Positions 52,877-62,092 of a stretch of 64,000 nt of DNA are shown one piece after another. The DNA lies in NCBI GenBank assembly GCA_963739235.1, contig CAVTZY010000033.1:62001-126000 (forward strand), read 5' to 3'. Under the pieces are notes generated by a model. The model was given only the letters and a program-made list of their open reading frames with translations. It was not told the DNA's origin and searched no databases. The position numbers were made by a program, and so were the translations under genes. Positions within the stretch are counted from its first letter, which is position 1, and each line of letters opens with the position of its first letter. The stretch comes from JAFNAG01 sp963739235. Lineage in GTDB: Bacteria > Acidobacteriota > UBA6911.

Positions 52877-55456
52877 ATGGGTGCGCGCCCACAACCGTTG
52901 CTTATGGGTCACCGGGTTGACCTCTATATTCCGTCACAATGCATCTGTGCCAATCCCCTGCCTGAAAACCTCCGCGAAAGTGTACTTCGAGAGGTGAAGC
53001 AGAAGTTGAAAGCCTGGTTCGGCGATCATTCGGAGGCCGAAGTCAAGGGCGATTGGCGGCTTCCTGATGGCACGGTAGCGAAGGAGCAGGTTACAGATCT
53101 TTTTTCATTTTGCACGAAAGACGCCCTCGAGCTGCATGCCGGTGATGTCGATGCCCTTGCAGTGGAGATCGCCAATAGGCTCTCTCAGGATCGGGTGCTT
53201 CGAGTCTTCGACAATTTGAAGGTCGCTCTCTGGCCAAACACCCTATTGGATCTCACCCCGGGACAAAATTGCGCCTGCCAAGGCAAGGTTCCGCAGGCTG
53301 GACTAACGCCGCCTCAGCCACAATTTATTGGCGAAGCTAACGATCATTCGAAGATGCTCGTCATCCACGGAATCCTCCACTCATTCAGCTCCGTGGATGA
53401 TGCCCGCAAGCTATTCTGCCACTGGCTCAATTATAGCTATGCCAGCGGCAGCCTTCCGTGGACGGGCTGGCCCAACAGCATCCGTCAGGTGCTCAAGCGC
53501 GCTCCGGAGATTATTGTCGAGCAGAACGGTTTCAAGGTCATCCACCTGCAGCTGGATTCAAACGGCTTGGCCCGAGGACCTGAACGCGCCGTAATGCGCC
53601 GCATCTTTAGGGATGATCCCTCATTCTGTGGCCTCTTCATCGTTAGCAACCAGCAACTGACTGAATGGGAATTCGTCAACGCAAGAAATGCCGAAGATGA
53701 TGCCGCGAAGATCCTGTTCCGCAGATTGCGAGTGGGATCCGGCGCACAACTGCGCACCGCGACAGAACGTATTGCATTAGTGGAGATCACGGACGCGGAG
53801 GAGAAAACCGTCACGGCCGCCGACATTCAGCAACGGCATAACGCTGCCTTCAACGTCGAGGCGGTTACCCGCGAATTCTATCGCGAGATCGCAAACTGGT
53901 ATTTCTGGGCGCGCGAACATGCCGAGTTTCCAAAGGACGCACCCCTTGATGCAGATGGAAAGCCTTCGGTGCCGCTGATCCGACTTCTGACGCGTCTCAT
54001 TTTCTGCTGGTTCCTGCGCGAGAAGCGAAACCCGCAAACGGGCGCCGGCTTGATCCCGGAGAGCCTGTTCAACAGTCGGGGTATAACGCATTTACTGAAA
54101 GATGCATCTCCGGAATCCTGCACCTACTACACGGCCATCCTGCAGAACCTTTTCTTTGCCACGCTGAATACAGAAATGCATGCGCGGCGATTTCTCTCCG
54201 AAGGAGACGGCCAACGGAGCGATGACCACATGGTGCACCAACTCTGGCGGCATACCCGGCAACTTCGGGATCCTGATGCGCTGGAGAAGCTCCTGCACGA
54301 TATCCCTTTCCTCAACGGTGGACTTTTCGAATGTCTGGATGACCGTGTGCGGCAAGGGAACTCGCCCTATACGGTGGAAGTACGCATCGACGGCTTCGCC
54401 ACCGATCCAAAAAAACAACCGAAACTGCCGAATTATTTGTTTTTTGGCGCATCACAGGTGGTAGATCTTTCAGATGCGTATGGCGATTCTTCGCGCCGGC
54501 ATGAAACTATCCGCCCTTTATTGGATATTCTCAGCCACTACAATTTCACACTGACCGAAAATACGCCGTTCGATCAGGAAGTCGCGCTCGACCCGGAACT
54601 GCTCGGACATGTATTTGAGAATCTCCTTGCCGCCTACAACCCCGAAACCGGCACGGTTGCCCGCAAAGCCACAGGCTCGTTTTACACCCCGCGCGTGGTC
54701 GTGGATTGGATGGTGGATCAGGCGTTGATGGTGTATCTAAAGAACTCCCTCTCCTCTGCAGCCGCGACCGACAGTCGCGCTCCGAAATCGCCCGAGGCTA
54801 CGGAAGATTCGATCGCGCCCAGGCTGAAACGAATGCTCTCCTGGGAAGATGAAGGACATGATTTCAAACCCGCCGAAGTCGAAAAACTGATTGACGCCAT
54901 TGACGGGCTGAAGGCGATTGACCCCGCCTGTGGCTCCGGGGCATTCCCGATGGGAATGCTCCAAAAGCTCGTGCATGTGCTCAAGAAGCTGGACCCGCAA
55001 AACAAGGGCTGGCAGAAACGACAGGAAAAAGCCGCTCAGGCCATCGAGAGCAGTGTTGCCCGCGAAGAAGCGCTCAAAGCCATCGAACGCGCCTTCGCCC
55101 ACGACAACGATGATTACGGCCGCAAGCTCTATCTCATCGAAAACTGTCTCTACGGCGTGGACATCCAGCCGATTGCCGTCCAAATTGCCAAGCTCCGATT
55201 CTTTATCTCCCTCGTAGTGGATCAAGCCATTGATCCCAAGGAAGAGAACTACGGCATCCTGCCCCTGCCGAACCTTGAAACCAAGGTCGTGGCTGCGAAC
55301 ACGTTGCTTGGCTTACAACGCGGCCAACTCCTGCTGGGATCGACTGAGGTCAAACGCCTTGAGAGCGAACTGCAGCAGGTCAGACACGACTACTTTACGG
55401 CGCGACGCTATAAACGGAAGAAGGAACTCAAAGCCCAGGATAAGCTGGCTTTGTGA
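52877..55456 (+). CDS. Eco57I-type DNA methyltransferase of a defence system, N-terminal segment
   Basis: 859 residues, the first of three frame segments making one protein of about 1,460 codons. Residues about 1-110 (RVDLYIPSQCICANPLPENL, LKAWFGDHSEAEVKGDWRLP) form a small alpha/beta domain I cannot name. Residues about 215-310 (NGFKVIHLQLDSNGLARGPE, then EWEFVNARN and RLRVGSGAQLRTATERIALV) match a module common in large Eco57I-type proteins. The methylase begins with GSFYTPRVVVDWMVD, and the AdoMet motif I is AIDPACGSGAFPMGMLQKL. The frame ends KLAL-stop, where the homology continues one frame over. AGAGGAAG precedes the ATG. Confidence 0.9.
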   Translation: MGARPQPLLMGHRVDLYIPSQCICANPLPENLRESVLREVKQKLKAWFGDHSEAEVKGDWRLPDGTVAKEQVTDLFSFCTKDALELHAGDVDALAVEIANRLSQDRVLRVFDNLKVALWPNTLLDLTPGQNCACQGKVPQAGLTPPQPQFIGEANDHSKMLVIHGILHSFSSVDDARKLFCHWLNYSYASGSLPWTGWPNSIRQVLKRAPEIIVEQNGFKVIHLQLDSNGLARGPERAVMRRIFRDDPSFCGLFIVSNQQLTEWEFVNARNAEDDAAKILFRRLRVGSGAQLRTATERIALVEITDAEEKTVTAADIQQRHNAAFNVEAVTREFYREIANWYFWAREHAEFPKDAPLDADGKPSVPLIRLLTRLIFCWFLREKRNPQTGAGLIPESLFNSRGITHLLKDASPESCTYYTAILQNLFFATLNTEMHARRFLSEGDGQRSDDHMVHQLWRHTRQLRDPDALEKLLHDIPFLNGGLFECLDDRVRQGNSPYTVEVRIDGFATDPKKQPKLPNYLFFGASQVVDLSDAYGDSSRRHETIRPLLDILSHYNFTLTENTPFDQEVALDPELLGHVFENLLAAYNPETGTVARKATGSFYTPRVVVDWMVDQALMVYLKNSLSSAAATDSRAPKSPEATEDSIAPRLKRMLSWEDEGHDFKPAEVEKLIDAIDGLKAIDPACGSGAFPMGMLQKLVHVLKKLDPQNKGWQKRQEKAAQAIESSVAREEALKAIERAFAHDNDDYGRKLYLIENCLYGVDIQPIAVQIAKLRFFISLVVDQAIDPKEENYGILPLPNLETKVVAANTLLGLQRGQLLLGSTEVKRLESELQQVRHDYFTARRYKRKKELKAQDKLAL

Positions 55457-56282
55457 CGAACTTTCCAAGGTGCTCTCAGACAGTGGCGAATGCAGTCCCT
55501 ATGACGCCAAGCGGCTCGCCGGATGGAATCCATACGATACAAACACATACGCGTCGTTCTTCGACCCCGGCTGGATGTTTGGCCTGGCTTCACGGAATAA
55601 CGACGGCGTATTCGATATCGTCATCGGCAACCCGCCATATGTCCGGCAGGAGGAGTTGAAAAATCAGAGCGCGGTCGGTAGTGACGGCAGAACGCAGCCG
55701 CTCAAGGACGCGCTCAAAGACCAGTACGAGTGTTACACCGGCACAGCCGACCTTTACGTCTATTTCTTCGAGCGTTCCCTGCAACTGCTCCGTACCGGTG
55801 GCGTCCTGAGTTTCATCACCAGCAACAAGTACTTCCGCGCCGGTTACGGCGAACGGCTGCGAACCTATCTCGCTTATGCGACGCGGCCTAGCGTGGTGCT
55901 GGATTTCGGGGATGCTCCGGTTTTTACGTCGATCGCTTATCCCGCCATCCTTGTGACCCAGAAGATGCGCCATGTGGAGACGGGACAGCTGCCATCATCA
56001 AAAGGGCCGACAGGGTTCCTTCATGCCAAGAATCTGCCGCCAGAAGAATGGCAATCTTACGTCATGACCTGGATGCCCGGTCCGGATATCCGCGAATTTC
56101 CCGATATCTTCGAACGCGACGCCTTCCAAATTGCCCAGCGCGATCTCAAACCCGACGGCTGGCGGATGGAAAGCCCCGTCAGCCTGCGCCTGCTTGAACG
56201 TCTGCGCGAAGTCAGGAACTGCCGCTTCGGGAACATCGTTCAAAGCCGCGTTTTTCGACGGGATTACCAGTGGCCTCAATGA
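55445..56282 (+). CDS. Eco57I-type DNA methyltransferase, middle segment (frame shifted)
   Basis: It continues the preceding segment after one extra base in the TTT near 55450: DELSKVLSDSGECSPYDAKR, then the catalytic motif IV in FDIVIGNPPYVRQEELK (NPPY, N6-adenine type), and LQLLRTGGVLSFITSNKYFR. Homology leaves this frame near 56240 (FGNIVQSRVF) and the frame stops at 56282. The NPPY motif is intact, so a corrected protein would be an active adenine methylase by sequence. Confidence 0.85.
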
Positions 56283-57255
56283 GGCCTTTGTCGTGGATCG
56301 AGTCACCCGCGACCGACTCATCGCCGAACATCCGTCATCCAAGGAAGTGCTCAAGCCCTTCCTGCGCGGCCGGGATGTTAAACGGTGGCGGGTCGAGTTC
56401 GCAGAGCAGTATCTGATTCGGATTGAGTCTTCGGAGAACGTTGAACATCCATGGAGCGGGAAACCAAACACAGAAGCCGAGAGGAGCTTTGCAAAGACCT
56501 ACCCGGCCATCCATGAGTTTTTCGACACGATGCGAAAGGAACTCACCAAGCGTTGGGATCAAGGGAAGTACTTCTGGGAATTGCGTTCATGCGATTACTG
56601 GCAGGAGTTTGGGCATCCGAAGGTGATCTCGACGAAGATATCAATCCAGCCAACCTTTGCGGTTGATTTTGAAGGATATTTTCTCGGAAACACCTCCTAT
56701 TTCATTCCAACGGGGAAGAAAGCCCTGTTTGTGTCGGCGATACTGAACTCCTCGTTGTTCTTTGGATACGCGAAACGGGTCTTTGTGGAGAAACAGGGTG
56801 GCTGGTACGAGGTTCAACCTCAAGGGTTGGAGGCATTTCCCATCCCACCCGCCACAGGCGACCAACAATGTCAATGCGAATGGTTGGCAGAAGCTCTGAC
56901 TTGGCTGCATCGCACTGAGTTGGCCAACAAGAGGGGGGACGCACCTGTCGGACTAATGACCGCCTATTTCGAGCGATGGCTGAACGGGCTGGTTTATGAG
57001 CTGTTTTTTCCGGGCGAATTGCACGCGCGGAAATTGAACCTTTTTGACCAGACGGCAAAACTCGATCTGCCGAACCTAGCCGATGTGCCGGAGAAACGGA
57101 AGCTCGAACATCTGCAGGAAGCCTTCTCCAAAGCCCACGATAGGAACGCCACCCTCTGCGGGATGTTGTCCGACCTGAAGTCATTGGATGTGGTGCGCGT
57201 GATCGAGGATGTGTCATCGCCGGCAGGGGCCGAGCAACCGGAGAGCGAGGAATGA
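56240..57255 (+). CDS. Eco57I-type DNA methyltransferase, C-terminal segment (frame shifted)
   Basis: After another extra base near 56240-56260, the protein continues FFDGITSGLNEAFVVDRVTR, KPFLRGRDVKRWRVEFAEQY, SCDYWQEFGHPKVISTKISI and ILNSSLFFGYAKRVFVEKQG. These are the target-recognition and C-terminal parts seen in PglX and type IIG/IIL enzymes. It ends at a TGA at 57253-57255, ten bases before the left end of the RAYT element. The last residues (SSPAGAEQPESEE) are acidic and probably disordered. Confidence 0.85.
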
Positions 57256-57264
57256 GTGGGTTTT

Positions 57265-58286
57265 ATTTCGGGGACAGGCGCGAATAGCGCATGATTAGGG
57301 AGTTGAACAGGCGCTTGTTAACGCCTGTGAGAAGAGATTAGGACCACAACCTCTTGGGGGAGCCGGCGTATTGCGCAATCGCGACGCGGCAGAAATGCGC
57401 AAATGGTCCAGCGCGTGACGTGGCCCTCCGCGCCGCGCCGAAGGCGCCTTGGAGTGCGGCGGCATGACGCCGCTTTGCGAGCCATCACACCTCCTCCCTA
57501 AAAGTCATCCTTCACATTGATCCGATCTGTCTTAAACCTATTCACCGACTTGACGAACGCCGGTCGCGCACTGCGCTCAAACCATGCGGCCGAGCACCAA
57601 CGATACTCCGAAGCCTTGCGCGCAATCCCGTGATGAACAGGATTCTGATGCACATAATTCAGCCGGGCCAAGTACGACCGCTGGAATGTTATATGAGTAT
57701 CCCAATACTGGTAGAACACCTTCCTTCCCACGGTCCCATCCTCAGCATTGAACTTCATGGCTATTGCTCCATGCAGCTTGCCCAGCATAAGCTCCAGGTT
57801 TTTCGGATTATCAGGCGAAAGCGCCACAAAGTGATAATGGTTGGACATCACCGCCCACGCCTGCAGTTGCCACTCAAACTCGGTCGCGCATCCAAATAGA
57901 AGGCTGAGAACCAGATCGAACCGGACAGGGGAGTTCAAGAAGTGGCGTTTCTCATAGGTTCCGGCGGTTACCATATAGGCGCCCTTTTCACCGAGACGGT
58001 GGGCGGGTGCATGAGGCCAATCCCAGGAAGTCAGGTTGGCGTTTAAAGGCGTATCGAAACCCGATACGCTAAAGGTGGTCATGGATTACCTCCACTGTTA
58101 TCGTTTCTGTTGGCGGACGGATATTTCATGAAAAGTGCGGGGAGCAATGGAAAGCGGCGTCATGCCGCCGCACTCCAAAGCGCCTTCGGCGCGGGAACTG
58201 GGTCGATTACGGCAGGGAAAGCATGTCGGGGTTCCGCTTGATGAAACTTGCCTTATTTGAGCACCATTCGCGCCTGTCCCCGAAAT
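57265..58286. mobile_element. RAYT element with inverted ends and internal REP palindromes
   Basis: The ends are 26-bp inverted repeats (ATTTCGGGGACAGGCGCGAA plus six bases; 24 of 26 match) at 57265-57290 and 58261-58286. Inside lie a RAYT gene on the minus strand and REP palindromes beyond each gene end (GGAGTGCGGCGGCATGACGC at 57451-57470 and its complement around 58150-58180). The same palindromes occur in the family-2 elements. It inserted between the two large defence genes. Confidence 0.8.
57498..58082 (-). CDS. REP-associated tyrosine transposase (RAYT, Y1_Tnp/HUH family)
   Basis: 194 residues. The HUH metal site is WAVMSNHYHFVALSPD (HYH). The catalytic tyrosine is in SYLARLNYVHQNPVHHGIA, and KVFYQYWDTHITFQRSYL precedes it, as in RAYTs and IS200/IS605-type TnpA. 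RAYTs cut and rejoin single-stranded DNA at REP hairpins and spread REP sequences through the genome. The gene is flanked by REP palindromes, and the whole unit has inverted ends. The frame is intact, so it could be active. Confidence 0.92.
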   Translation of the reverse strand: MTTFSVSGFDTPLNANLTSWDWPHAPAHRLGEKGAYMVTAGTYEKRHFLNSPVRFDLVLSLLFGCATEFEWQLQAWAVMSNHYHFVALSPDNPKNLELMLGKLHGAIAMKFNAEDGTVGRKVFYQYWDTHITFQRSYLARLNYVHQNPVHHGIARKASEYRWCSAAWFERSARPAFVKSVNRFKTDRINVKDDF

Positions 58287-58531
58287 CCCATTTTCCTATT
58301 TGACGGTTCAGGTTGAAGTGCCAGCTGCTTTTTCGTTAATGTCCAGGTATGGCACGTGGAATTCCAGGTTTAATTCAGCCGTCGTTGCTCGTCTGGGCAA
58401 GAGAGAGCGCAGGTCTGCGCCTTGATGAAGCGGCTCAACAATCTCATGTGAAACCGAAATAAGAGCAGAAGCAAGAGGAAGTAACCGCGATAGTGCTTGC
58501 AAATTAACCACTGAATGGTTAAATATTCACC

Positions 58532-59764
58532 ATGATACGGCGCAATATCGAATCTCTGGTAACGGCAGCCCTGGCCGACACTCCGGTCGTTCTGATCAAC
58601 GGCGCCCGGCAAACCGGCAAGACTACACTGGTGCGAGCGCTGGCCGCGGGCATCCCCAAAGCCGCCTATATCACCCTGGATGATTCCGCGGTGCTGGGGG
58701 GCGTGGCCGGCAATCCGCGCGGATACCTCAGCGGCCTGGAAGGGACCGTCATCATCGATGAAGTACAAAAGGCACCCGGCCTGTTTCCCGCGATCAAAAT
58801 GGCCGTGGACGAGGACCGGAGGCCCGGCCGATTCATCCTCACCGGCTCCGCCAACATCCTGATGCTGCCAAAACTCTCCGAGTCGCTGACCGGACGGATG
58901 GAAATCCTCACGCTGCGGCCCTTTTCCCAGGGTGAGATGGAGGGCCGGCGCGAGACCTTTATCAAGCGTCTCTTTTCGGGAAAAGGATTCCCCATCATCG
59001 ACAGGGCCGTCCATGGCCCCTCCCTGGCTCAGCGCATCCATCGAGGCGGATATCCCGAAGCCATCCGGCGATCCGCTACGCCGAGGCGCACCTGGTGCGC
59101 ATCGTACCTGACCACGATTTTGCAGCGAGACATCCGCGATCTTTCCAACATCGATGGCCTTATGGAGACGCCGCGGCTGCTGGCTTTGCTGGCGGCCCGC
59201 TCCTCAGCATTGCTGAACATCTCGGAGCTTTCACGCAGCGCCGGCATTCCGCACACCTCCCTCCAGCGCTACCTGGCGCTTTTTGAAGCCGCGTTCCTCA
59301 TCCAACGCATCCCAGCCTGGACCGCAAATCTAAGCAAACGGCTGGTCAAGGCGCCCAAGGTACTCCTGGGGGACACGGGATTCATGGCCCATCTGCTGAA
59401 TGCAGCCGAGGATGCCGTACTCAAGGATGCCAACTTGTCCGGACGATTCCTTGAAACCTTCGTCGCCTGCGAATTGCTCAAGCAAGCCGAGTGGGAAGAG
59501 AGCAGGCCCACGCTGATGCATTACCGGACGGCAGCAGGCAAGGAGGTGGATTTTGTATTCGAAGAAGGCGGGCGACGCGTGGCGGGGATCGAGGTGAAGT
59601 CATCGCATGCCATCAGCGCCCAGGACTTCAGCGGCCTGCGCAGCCTGGCGGAAGATGCCGGGAAGCAGTTCGCCGCGGGAGTCATCCTTTATGCGGGCGA
59701 AACAATGGTCCCGTTCGGGCCGCATCTATGGGCAGTGCCGATAACGGAAGTATGGGCGGAGTAA
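58532..59764 (+). CDS. DUF4143-family AAA+ ATPase, full length
   Basis: 410 residues. The Walker A is LINGARQTGKTTLVRALAAG (about 17-36) and the Walker B is GTVIIDEVQKAPGLFPAIKM. FILTGSANILMLPKLSESLT is the sensor segment. The DUF4143 nuclease-like domain begins with AWTANLSKRLVKAPKVLLGD and ends with YRTAAGKEVDFVFEEGG and RVAGIEVKSSHAIS. The family is common in genomes rich in mobile DNA and is of unresolved function. It lies between the methyltransferase and helicase genes, same strand, but mobile insertions separate the three. A relative is cut by the left edge of the window. Confidence 0.9.
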   Translation: MIRRNIESLVTAALADTPVVLINGARQTGKTTLVRALAAGIPKAAYITLDDSAVLGGVAGNPRGYLSGLEGTVIIDEVQKAPGLFPAIKMAVDEDRRPGRFILTGSANILMLPKLSESLTGRMEILTLRPFSQGEMEGRRETFIKRLFSGKGFPIIDRAVHGPSLAQRIHRGGYPEAIRRSATPRRTWCASYLTTILQRDIRDLSNIDGLMETPRLLALLAARSSALLNISELSRSAGIPHTSLQRYLALFEAAFLIQRIPAWTANLSKRLVKAPKVLLGDTGFMAHLLNAAEDAVLKDANLSGRFLETFVACELLKQAEWEESRPTLMHYRTAAGKEVDFVFEEGGRRVAGIEVKSSHAISAQDFSGLRSLAEDAGKQFAAGVILYAGETMVPFGPHLWAVPITEVWAE

Positions 59765-59809
59765 ATCCCATGCCATCGAACGACATCATCGATCGTCCTA
59801 GCCTAATAT

Positions 59810-60104
59810 CAGAACTCCTGACATGCCCAAAAAAGTCAGGAAAACCGCCGCGTTTCGGGACATGGGTGCGAACCATAACCTGCCCGCTTTTTCGCGCCGA
59901 AGGCGCTTTGGAGTGCGGCGGCATGCCGCCGCTTTTGGCATCCCGAAATCAGAAAGCGGCGTCATGCCGCCGCACTCCGAAAGCGGCCGGCGAGGAATCG
60001 CTCAAGATTCTGGGTCTGTTCTCACCGCCGGCCGCACAGAACGTACCATGTGGAGCTTGGCGATAATGCGGACAGCTGTGCATGAGGCCATGCCAGGAGT
60101 TCTG
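59810..60104. repeat. MITE-like element, family 2, copy 2
   Basis: About 295 bp with inverted ends CAGAACTCCTGACATG (59810) and the complement of CAGAACTCCTGGCATG (60104). It is homologous in reverse to 48305-48594, including the double palindrome GGAGTGCGGCGGCATGCCGC / GCGGCGTCATGCCGCCGCAC. It sits between the DUF4143 gene and the helicase gene. Confidence 0.8.
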
Positions 60105-60386
60105 AGTATTGGGAAGGCGTTCGGTCGCTACAATAAATGCAACAACTTCCGCGAACGGTAAAACTCACCCGGGTGAGCGCTTCGGTATCGACGCCTCCAG
60201 CCCGGCTCGCAGTGGATATTTGTCATTGCAAATCATTCGTTCGGTGGCTGATTATCAGCCATGATCCGACGACTCTTCACCGTATGCGGAGTGCTGCTGT
60301 GTGATGGCAGCCATATTCTGCCTTTTGCGAAAAACCTGTGGACTGCGCCCTTATCCTCCCTGTGGTCCGGCGAGAAGGTTTGAAAC

Positions 60387-60560
60387 ATGACATCGAACGA
60401 CATCATCGATAACCGGGATCAGAAACTGGCCGATCACATCAACTGCATCCTGGGAAGCACCGAGGCCGCCAAGTTCGCCGTCGGCTATTTCTTCCTTTCC
60501 GGGCTGGAAGCGGTCGCCGGCAAGCTCGACTGGCGTTTCGAACCTGCGCATTCTGATCGG
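60387..60560 (+). CDS. PLD-SNF2 helicase of the defence system, N-terminal segment
   Basis: The start of a protein of about 1,110 codons spread over four frames. It begins TSNDIIDNRDQKLADHINCI, then AAKFAVGYFFLSGLEAVAGK, the opening of a phospholipase D-like domain that uses a beta-strand before the first HKD region. One extra base near 60530 shifts the frame; corrected, it reads GKLDGVSNLRILIGNTTNRE. GAGAAGG lies about ten bases before the ATG. The first 24 bases are repeated almost exactly at 59770-59793. Confidence 0.8.
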
Positions 60561-61497
60561 AAACACGACCAACCGGGAAACGATCGAGCAGATCGCCGAG
60601 GGATACCAGCGGCTCGAACTCGCGGCCGCCGACGAGGAAAGAGAGCGCTACCTGAAACGCTCCGAGCAGCGACAGCGGGCGGAAGAAACGGCCGACAACC
60701 TGCGGCGCACGGTCGAACGCATGGACCAGACCGATGACGCGCAGGCTCTCGTGAGGTCCCTGGTCCAGATGATCCTGGATAAGCGGCTCCAGGTGCGCGT
60801 TTATACCAAGGGACGCATGCATGCCAAGGCGTACATCTTCGACTACCGAGACGATGGCAGGTACGAGAAAGGGATCGCCATCGTTGGGTCATCGAATCTC
60901 ACCCTCAGCGGCTTAACCCACAACACCGAGCTGAATGTCGTCGTCCACGGCAACGACAATCACGCCAAGCTGACAGAGTGGTTTGAAGGGCTATGGGAGG
61001 AGGCGCAGGAATTCGACGAGCTGCTCATGCAGGAATTGCGGCAGTCCTGGGCCGAGGCGGCGGCAACACCCTACGACATCTACATGAAGACGCTCTACGC
61101 CCTGGTGGCCGACCGGCTGGACGAGGGTGAGCACGGAGAGATCCTCTGGGACGATGAGTTGACCCGCAGCCTCGCCGACTTTCAAAAGACCGCCGTCCGG
61201 CAGGCGATCCAGATCATCCGGGATCAGGGCGGAGCGTTTGTTTCCGATGTCGTCGGCCTGGGCAAGAGTTACATCGGCGCTGCCGTCGTAAAGCACTTCG
61301 TGCGGACCCAGGGCGCCAAACCGCTGATCATCTGCCCGAAGACGCTGGAGGAGATGTGGCAGGGCTATGACGATGAATTCGCGTTGGATGCGAAAATCCT
61401 GCCCATGAGTATGCTCAAGCTCCCCGATGAAGGAAGCGCCAAGTCGATCCTCGACGAGAAGGACTTACAAGGACCGGGATTTCGTGCTCATCGATGA
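60530..61497 (+). CDS. PLD-SNF2 helicase, PLD domain and first helicase motifs
   Basis: This frame carries the PLD catalytic motif YTKGRMHAKAYIFDY (HxKxxxxD) and GIAIVGSSNLTLSGLTHNTE, characteristic of the PLDc_2 fold. It is followed by the SNF2/SWI2 start LADFQKTAVRQAIQIIRDQG and Walker A FVSDVVGLGKSYIGAAVVKH, then motif Ia PLIICPKTLEEMWQGY. The frame leaves homology near 61470 (ILDEKDLQGPG). PLD nuclease plus SNF2 translocase in one chain suggests ATP-driven DNA tracking with cleavage. Confidence 0.88.
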
Positions 61498-62092
61498 GAG
61501 CCACAATTTCCGCCACCACTCCTCGCAGCGCTATGAGGTAATGGCGGATTTTCTGTCCAGGGGGCTCAAGAAAGTCTGCCTGCTGACAGCGACTCCCCGC
61601 AACCGCGGCGCCGGCGACGTCTACAACCAGATCAAGCTGTTTCATCAGGACGACATTACCCAGCTGCCGATCGATCCTCCCAATCTGAAGGAGTACTTCA
61701 AGCTGATCGAGAAGGGTCAAAAACGCCTGCAGGACCTTCTGGTCCACATCCTCATCCGGCGCACCCGGCGCCACATCCTGCGCTGGTACGGGTACGCTGC
61801 GGATACAAGCCAATCGCTGCGAGAAATGTCGGATGTCCAGGTCCGTCCCTACCTGACTGGCGATAAAAAGGCCTATGTGATGGTTGCCGGCCGCCACCAG
61901 TATTTCCCGCGGCGCGAATTGGAGACTCTCCGGTACAGCATCGAAGAGACCTACGACGGCCTGTATGAGCGGATCCGGCGCTATCTCGGCCGGCCCGCGG
62001 GGACAGGGCATGAGCTCAAGCCCGGATCGGAACTCACGTATGCACGGTATGGATCTGTGGAACTACGTTCGCCCGGAGAAACAAAAGGTTGA
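61465..62092 (+). CDS. PLD-SNF2 helicase, central segment (frame shifted)
   Basis: It continues the helicase core after one extra base near 61470: motif II FVLIDESHNFRHHSSQRYEV (DESH), motif III VCLLTATPRNRGAGDVYNQI, then a spacer typical of this group, QDLLVHILIRRTRRHILRWY. The homology moves to the next frame near 62050, where the correct reading is ELTYARYGLWNYVRPEK. No transposon lies within the gene, so the breaks are point events. Confidence 0.85.
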
